The position numbers and the translations under genes were made by a program. The notes under the pieces are model-generated. The model saw only the letters and a program-made list of their open reading frames with translations. It made no database searches and was not told the DNA's origin. From Viridothelium virens (Eukaryota; Ascomycota; Dothideomycetes; Trypetheliales; Trypetheliaceae), in assembly GCA_010094025.1 (NCBI GenBank), contig ML991787.1, positions 124,001 through 188,000 on the forward strand: a stretch of DNA of 64,000 nt. Direction: 5' to 3'. Below, piece by piece: positions 59,245 through 64,000 of the stretch (positions within the stretch are counted from its first letter, which is position 1; each line of letters begins with the position of its first letter).

Positions 59245-60363
59245 ATGGCGGGCGAGCAATACAATCCACCAGCAGGACCTCCTCCAAGCTGGCGGCAACG
59301 TCACCACGATGAGTACGCTCCGCCGTCCGGTCCACCTCCCTCTCATCGTCATAAAGAGACTTTCGATCCACCACCCGGCCCTCCCCCTTTCCGCCGGCAC
59401 AACGAGACTTTTGCCCCGCCATCGGGTCCTCCCCCGTCCCACCACCACGACGAAACATTCGCTCCACCCTCTGGCCCTCCCCCTAACAAGAACCAAACAC
59501 CATCCGAGTCAAACCCTCCACCCTACCACGACTGGACCATCATCCCCGACACCGCCCTCCTCCCACCACCCCCCGCCATACACCACGAAATCAGCCCCAC
59601 CGCCAACGCGAGCGCCTCCTCCGCTGATCACGCTCGCCACTGGACCCAGCGCAACCCGCTCGCGCCACCCGCCCACCTCTCGCACGCCGCGCAAACCGCG
59701 CGTCAGAACCAGCAATACCTCATCAACCGACCGCGCGAGTTCACAGGGCAGATCTTCCCGAACCGGACGCCGGGGACGCACCGCCTCAAAGCCGGCGAGC
59801 GATGCGCCGACTGCGTGCTGATCATGGCGCTGCCGTCGTACTCGGCGCGGCTCGACTCGCCGCTGGAGACTGAGGTGGCGCGGACGATCTATTTCGAGGT
59901 GCGGGTGGAGCGGATGGGGCGGGCAGGTGACGCGGGGATTGCGGTTGGGTTTGTCGCTCTGCCGTATCCGACGTGGAGGTTGCCGGGGTGGGAGAGGGGG
60001 AGTATTGGGGTGCATGGGGATGATGGGAGGAGGTATATGAATGATAATGAGGGGGGCAAGGATTTTACCACGCCGTGGCGGGATGGGGAGACGGTGGGCG
60101 TCGGTATGCGGTTTGCGGTTTCGGAGCAGCCGCCGGGGTATGGGGAGAGTCGGGCGCGTCTGAAGGTGGAGGTGTTCTTTACGAGAAATGGAGCGAAGGC
60201 CGGGGGGTGGGATGTTCATGAGGAGAAGGATCTTGATGATACGAGTGGAGACGTGCAGGGTTTGGAGGGGTTTCATGATCTCCATGCTGCGGTTGGTATC
60301 TTTGGTGGTTCGGACTTTCAGATCATTCTGAATCCAGCCGAATGGAAGTATTATCCCGAGTGA
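59245..60363 (+). CDS. SPRY-domain protein with proline-rich N-terminal repeats
   Basis: This intronless gene encodes 372 residues. The first 80 residues hold five imperfect copies of a 15-17-residue unit with the core (F/Y)xPPxGPPP, separated by His/Arg-rich spacers (RHHDEYAPPSGPPPSHRHKE), resembling SH3- or WW-binding sequence. A globular B30.2/SPRY fold follows: RTIYFEVRVERMGRAGDAGI, VGFVALPYPTWRLPGWERGS, IGVHGDDGRRYMN, TVGVGMRFAV, VEVFFTRNGAKAGGWDVHEE and HAAVGIFGGSDFQIILNPAE. Fungal SPRY proteins with this order are similar to endosomal Ssh4/Ear1-type or Ran-binding SPRY proteins, but no membrane segment is seen here. The binding partner is unknown. Confidence 0.85.
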   Translation: MAGEQYNPPAGPPPSWRQRHHDEYAPPSGPPPSHRHKETFDPPPGPPPFRRHNETFAPPSGPPPSHHHDETFAPPSGPPPNKNQTPSESNPPPYHDWTIIPDTALLPPPPAIHHEISPTANASASSADHARHWTQRNPLAPPAHLSHAAQTARQNQQYLINRPREFTGQIFPNRTPGTHRLKAGERCADCVLIMALPSYSARLDSPLETEVARTIYFEVRVERMGRAGDAGIAVGFVALPYPTWRLPGWERGSIGVHGDDGRRYMNDNEGGKDFTTPWRDGETVGVGMRFAVSEQPPGYGESRARLKVEVFFTRNGAKAGGWDVHEEKDLDDTSGDVQGLEGFHDLHAAVGIFGGSDFQIILNPAEWKYYPE

Positions 60364-60443
60364 GGCCAGAAGGTCTGACCTGGAAGATAGATTCCCTGCA
60401 TCATATCTGGAATCGGAGGCCATTGTCAGGTGCCGTGAAGACT

Positions 60444-61391
60444 TTATGACATCGGTTCCAGACCCCCTCTCCGTCTTCGCATCTCTTGAACTTTCCGCTT
60501 GTCCTCCTCGAACGCCTTCAACAAGTGACCAGCCTGCTGTTTCTTCTTTTCCCGCACTTGGAATCTGTAGAAGTCTTCTCTGCCCTTACTCTTTTCCTTC
60601 TGCTCCTCTGCTTTCCTCTGTGCCTCTTCAATCCGTGCTGGACCTACACGTCCGCCTCTGGCAACTGTGATGAATCCATCCTCATCTGGTACCTGTCGTA
60701 GACGAGCGAGTCGTTTGGCTCGTGCTGTCTCGGCTGCGGCGAATCGCGTCATGTAGAGATCAACCTTGAGCTGAATATCTTTCGCTGATGGGAAGGATAA
60801 TTGGTGATGAGTACAGTATCTATCGGAGCCAAGGCTTGGGAGCCTCCCGTCTAGATCTTGGCCCCATGTTATTGATTGCTTTGCCTTTAGAGCAATTTTT
60901 ACAGCCTTCATAGCTGCACTGGCACTCGTCCTGTCCACAAACACAATGACAGCGCTGCTCCCACTCTTGCGTAATTCCCTATCCCACGATATTGGTAGTC
61001 GTGTCTCTTCATTCTCGATTTGCTCGTCTGGGTCTACTCGACCTCTCTTGCGCTTTTTGTTCTTCTTCCCCTTTGTAACTCCATTTTGCTCATCTACGTT
61101 TGCTGCCGCTTCAGCTATTCTTGATCTACTTTCCTCTTCAAATTCGACCTTTTCGACTCGTAGACCTCCTAGCTGATCTGCCCATAGCTGCCGAAAGTGT
61201 AGGGAAGTGGCGTCAAATGGAACATTTGCAATGAAGAGGGAACGCGGAGAATCGGGGTGTGGAATATTCAAGTCCTGGGGCCGAATGTAGAGGTAATGGG
61301 TTGTAGGCTTTGGGAAGGATGGAAGAGACGGAAGTGTAAGTGGCAGCACAGTAAAGTCTGCCACCTGTGGAGGGACTTTTTGGGGTGCCAT
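60444..61391 (-). CDS. RRP7: Ribosomal RNA-processing protein 7
   Basis: This intronless gene encodes 315 residues. Rrp7 acts in the nucleolus in 18S rRNA maturation as part of the UTP-C subcomplex of the small-subunit processome. An RRM-like N-terminal region is visible (YLYIRPQDLNIPH, then SLFIANVPFDATSLHFRQLW), interrupted by a basic insert (KGKKNKKRKRGRVDPDEQ) before SGSSAVIVFVDRTSASAAMK. The C-terminal Rrp7 domain starts at VDLYMTRFAAAETARAKRLA and includes VPDEDGFITVARGGRVGPAR, ending in a basic helix with FYRFQVREKKKQ. Length is normal. It is tail-to-tail with the SPRY gene (80 bp) and divergent from the zinc-ribbon gene (361 bp). Confidence 0.94.
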   Translation of the reverse strand: MAPQKVPPQVADFTVLPLTLPSLPSFPKPTTHYLYIRPQDLNIPHPDSPRSLFIANVPFDATSLHFRQLWADQLGGLRVEKVEFEEESRSRIAEAAANVDEQNGVTKGKKNKKRKRGRVDPDEQIENEETRLPISWDRELRKSGSSAVIVFVDRTSASAAMKAVKIALKAKQSITWGQDLDGRLPSLGSDRYCTHHQLSFPSAKDIQLKVDLYMTRFAAAETARAKRLARLRQVPDEDGFITVARGGRVGPARIEEAQRKAEEQKEKSKGREDFYRFQVREKKKQQAGHLLKAFEEDKRKVQEMRRRRGGLEPMS

Positions 61392-61752
61392 CTTGGGATA
61401 GTTGTTTTACAGCAGCTCCAGGAAGTTTTCAAGTCGCAGAACTAAAATCGCACTAAGTTGTGGGGTGACCAGGGTGGCCGTCGCGTGCCGCGTTTCTGGA
61501 ACGAACCGACGGGTGTGAGCTCATGGGGCAAAGAGCAATTAGACTTAGTACATAGCCACAATCATCACGACGAGGCTTTCGTCACCTTCATATCAGCGAC
61601 AATCAGACCTGCATCCTTGAAATCCTTCCTATCGCCTTATCTCTTCGGAAACTCTTTCTCACAGCAGAATACGCCAAAGCGCCCAGCGGTACGTCAAACA
61701 TCACTCAGAACAATCACACAGAGGCTTTCAGGTCTCTTGGACCTCGTCAGGC
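61392..61752. promoter_or_regulatory. Divergent promoter, RRP7 / zinc-ribbon gene
   Basis: 361 bp between head-to-head starts. No separate gene is seen. Confidence 0.45.
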
Positions 61753-62283
61753 ATGGGTATGCTACGTGACGTCTTGCTTCATCGTGGCAGCTGCTAACCC
61801 AACCCTAGCGTTTATCCTCATTTGTGGCCAGCATGGTGAGCTCACTTTCCCTGGGCTCTATACATACGGCACCCCGTTTAAATCTGCTAACCTGTATCCG
61901 CAGCCTTCAACTCTAGACTTCAAGGCTACGAGAATGTTGTTGTGCAATGCCAGAATTGTGGTAATATGTCGGCACGACCATGCAAGAGGTGGGAATGGTT
62001 TACCGTTTGCTTCATCCCTCTCATTCCATTCTCTTTGAAGCCGTGGCACGAGGTTGCATGCCCAATCTGCAACTTCCACCAGGATTTAAAGTGAGTTTGC
62101 TCCTGAAGCAAGGACAACAAAGAGATGCCATTACTGACATGAAGCTCTTCGAATAGGTATCGACCCGATGTACACCAACAAGCGCAAGGAGGCGGTGGAC
62201 CAAATCAGTATCCCATGCAAAATCAAGGACCTCCGCCACCTGGTCCACCGCCAGGCGCTGGGAATATGCCACAGTACAAGTGA
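61753..62283 (+). CDS. Small zinc-ribbon protein (zf-15 type) with a 4-nt first coding exon
   Basis: Four coding exons, 61753-61756, 61809-61835, 61904-62090 and 62157-62283, give 114 residues. The protein begins MAFILICGQHAFNSRLQGYE, the usual fungal start, which is obtained only by joining ATGG to the next exon. Two zinc-binding pairs follow: VVVQCQNCGNMSARPCKRWE and EVACPICNFHQDL, flanking a hydrophobic stretch (FTVCFIPLIPFSL). The tail is Gly/Gln/Pro-rich (QGPPPPGPPPGAGNMPQYK). Introns are 52, 68 and 66 bp; the first two have strong CTAAC branch sites. The function of this fungal family is not known to me; the hydrophobic stretch suggests membrane association. Confidence 0.88.
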
Positions 62284-62938
62284 ATCCCGAGTAGGTAAAT
62301 CCGCACGGACAATCAGTCGTAAAATCAAGAATGGAGGAACTGAGACTGCGAAAGCACCGTAGGCGGATACTACGAGTCGCCCAGACGGTCCCTCATCTGT
62401 AAGTATAACTAGGCGTCTTTGGTGTATCTCGGGAACCTGGCGTTAGCTCATTGGAGATGTATGATACCAATTGTACTACGTTGCCGAAAATAATTTTTGA
62501 TGCAGGAGCTCCTTTGCGTCGATGAATTAAAATTGCGCATCGGAGCCGCATGAAGCTACTGCTTCTAGGATTACCAATTGTCAAGCTCAGCTAAGTCTAT
62601 ATCTGAGTACGTACAAGTATGCTCTGAAGAGAATTTGGGGTTGTGAATTAGCCGTGGTGCAGTGTTCCAGCTTCCGTATTGAGTAATGCGGATGCACTGC
62701 GCTTAATAGCCACAGTCATTTTTTAACCTGGATCCTTCACCGCAGGGGTGCCACTGACCATAGTCACGCTTCCTATACTTCACTCCTTTTTGTCTTTGAG
62801 CGTTTCCCGGGAGCAAACCGGATTTGCGGATCACCAGCAATCACAATGGACTAACCCTAGTCAATAACAATCACTTTGCTTACACACCCTTCACGGGTAG
62901 TACCGTAAATAAGAAAGTACAGAATACGGACAGTCAAA
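62284..62938. other. Intergenic
   Basis: About 655 bp between two + strand genes. Nothing recognised. Confidence 0.5.
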
Positions 62939-64000
62939 ATGACTTCGTCGACTTCAACCATGCTCGCAGAGCCAGATCTAATCGATCTAACTTCGGATAA
63001 ATTTGAACGTCACTCTGAGATTAACCTGGAGTCAACGCCGGTAGCACTATCTATGGGTCCTGATGTGTCAGAAAATGGACTTGCCTCCCTGACGGAAGCA
63101 TTGAAAGAGCATGGCGTCGAGGCGCCTGGCACTTTCGAGTCAATTGAATCCTGGGAAACTCGCGTCCATGGGGAGGGCCGTGAAGAGGAGGCTCGTCTCG
63201 AAAATATTGGTGAAGAGGGTCCAAGTTGCGAAAAACACCTGGGTAGTCCTCCACCTGGACTGATATTTCCGCGAATCCAGAGTTCGTCTTCAAAGCCAGT
63301 GGGTCTTGAAGATAGAGAGGAACGGATCAGGTTGCATGAGCTTTGTAGATCGCTCAATTTACCATATCAGTACGAACGCGCAGACGTCCAGTCAGACCAG
63401 TCAGACCAAAACAGCTTTCGGTTTAAGCTTCGACTACTCAACGAAACCATCGAAGCTCCAGAGTCCTATCCCAGCAAAAACAAAGCGAAGGACGCGGTGG
63501 CGAAGCGCGGGTGTGAACTTATCAAGAGAATCTTTCACTCGGCTGCAAGTTCTGTGCCTCCTCGAAGAACTAATGGGACAGATCGAGTCAGATCCAGTGA
63601 GGACGGAGAGACCAGCAATCGTAAGGCAACTCTAGATGATAATGAAAATCTCGAGAATAGGTCTGAAAACTGGATTGGGATCTTAAATCGTAAGTTTCTT
63701 GGAATTAGTTTTTCTCCCGAGTGGCGAATACAGGAGCTGGGCCCTCTGAACATCAAGGTTGAAAACTCCATAGACTAACTAAGGTAACTATCGTCAGAAT
63801 TCACTCAGATCAACCAGCTCTCTCGACCAACGTACACCGAGCATGAGGTTTCACATCATCTCGGCCGGCAATTTTATTGTGAATGCGTCCTCCTCGGTCT
63901 AAGGAAAGAGCCTTTTGGATGCCATTCTAGGACCTTCCCTACGAAAAAGGCGGCTAAAACGTTTGCTGCTAGGGAAGCCTGTCTTTGGTTACGCGACCAA
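62939..64000 (+). CDS. Double-stranded-RNA-binding (DRBM) protein, 3' end cut by window edge
   Basis: Exon 1 is 62939-63689. A 108-bp intron (63690-63797, CTAAC branch) is followed by an exon open to the window end. The first about 120 residues are acidic and probably disordered. A first DRBM-like fold spans RLHELCRSLNLPYQYE, FRFKLRLLNETIEAPE and SKNKAKDAVAKRGCELIKRI. A second is formed across the intron: NQFTQINQLSRPTYTEHEVS, FYCECVLLGLRKEPF and FPTKKAAKTFAAREACLWLR. The paired KxxAK/KKAAK helices are the RNA-binding ends. Without the splice the frame would close at 63778. It could act in RNA silencing, RNA editing-like or RNA-processing complexes; nothing in the window decides this. Confidence 0.82.

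Overview
This window is nuclear DNA of a filamentous ascomycete (Pezizomycotina, possibly Dothideomycetes; the class is a guess from protein style, not a search). It is eukaryotic and fungal because most genes carry several 48-125 bp GT-AG introns with CTAAC/CTAAT-like branch sites, and because of the protein set: Zn2Cys6 regulator, fungal STAND ATPase, AA8 cytochrome, GH78 rhamnosidase and large-subunit catalase. I resolved 22 complete protein-coding genes, two genes cut by the window edges, and one open RRM-encoding stretch whose gene boundaries are unclear. I found no convincing tRNA, rRNA, transposon or CRISPR.

Left third (1-20.4 kb): a secreted serine carboxypeptidase (cut by the left edge), TFIIA large subunit, the Rad1 subunit of the 9-1-1 checkpoint clamp, 3.8 kb without genes, a Zn2Cys6 regulator, a secreted AA8 haem cytochrome with a poly-His tail, a WDR89-like WD40 protein and an unknown acidic protein. 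A 3.2 kb gene-free stretch with several short tandem repeats follows.

Middle (20.4-43.3 kb): an NLR-like NACHT STAND protein, a hydantoinase/oxoprolinase-DUF917 fusion divergent from a CatA-type catalase, a GT31-like glycosyltransferase, a 2-oxoglutarate/Fe(II) oxygenase with very long introns, and a bZIP regulator. Gene-free stretches of 2-3 kb separate several of these.

Right third (43.3-64 kb) is denser: an APC-family amino-acid/GABA-type permease, a GFA-fold protein, a DUF1479 oxygenase-like protein with a GC-AG intron, an Artemis/SNM1-like nuclease followed in frame by an RRM-encoding stretch, a mitochondrial acyl-CoA dehydrogenase, a GH78 alpha-L-rhamnosidase, an MBL-fold-like protein, a SPRY protein, Rrp7, a small zinc-ribbon protein with a 4-nt first coding exon, and a double-stranded-RNA-binding protein cut by the right edge.

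The genes do not form an obvious biosynthetic cluster; housekeeping genes (TFIIA, Rad1, Rrp7, Artemis) mix with accessory ones. The most unusual signal is compositional. At least eight GC-rich patches, most spanning whole exons, switch from strongly C-rich to strongly G-rich on the + strand in the same left-to-right order, whichever way the gene points.
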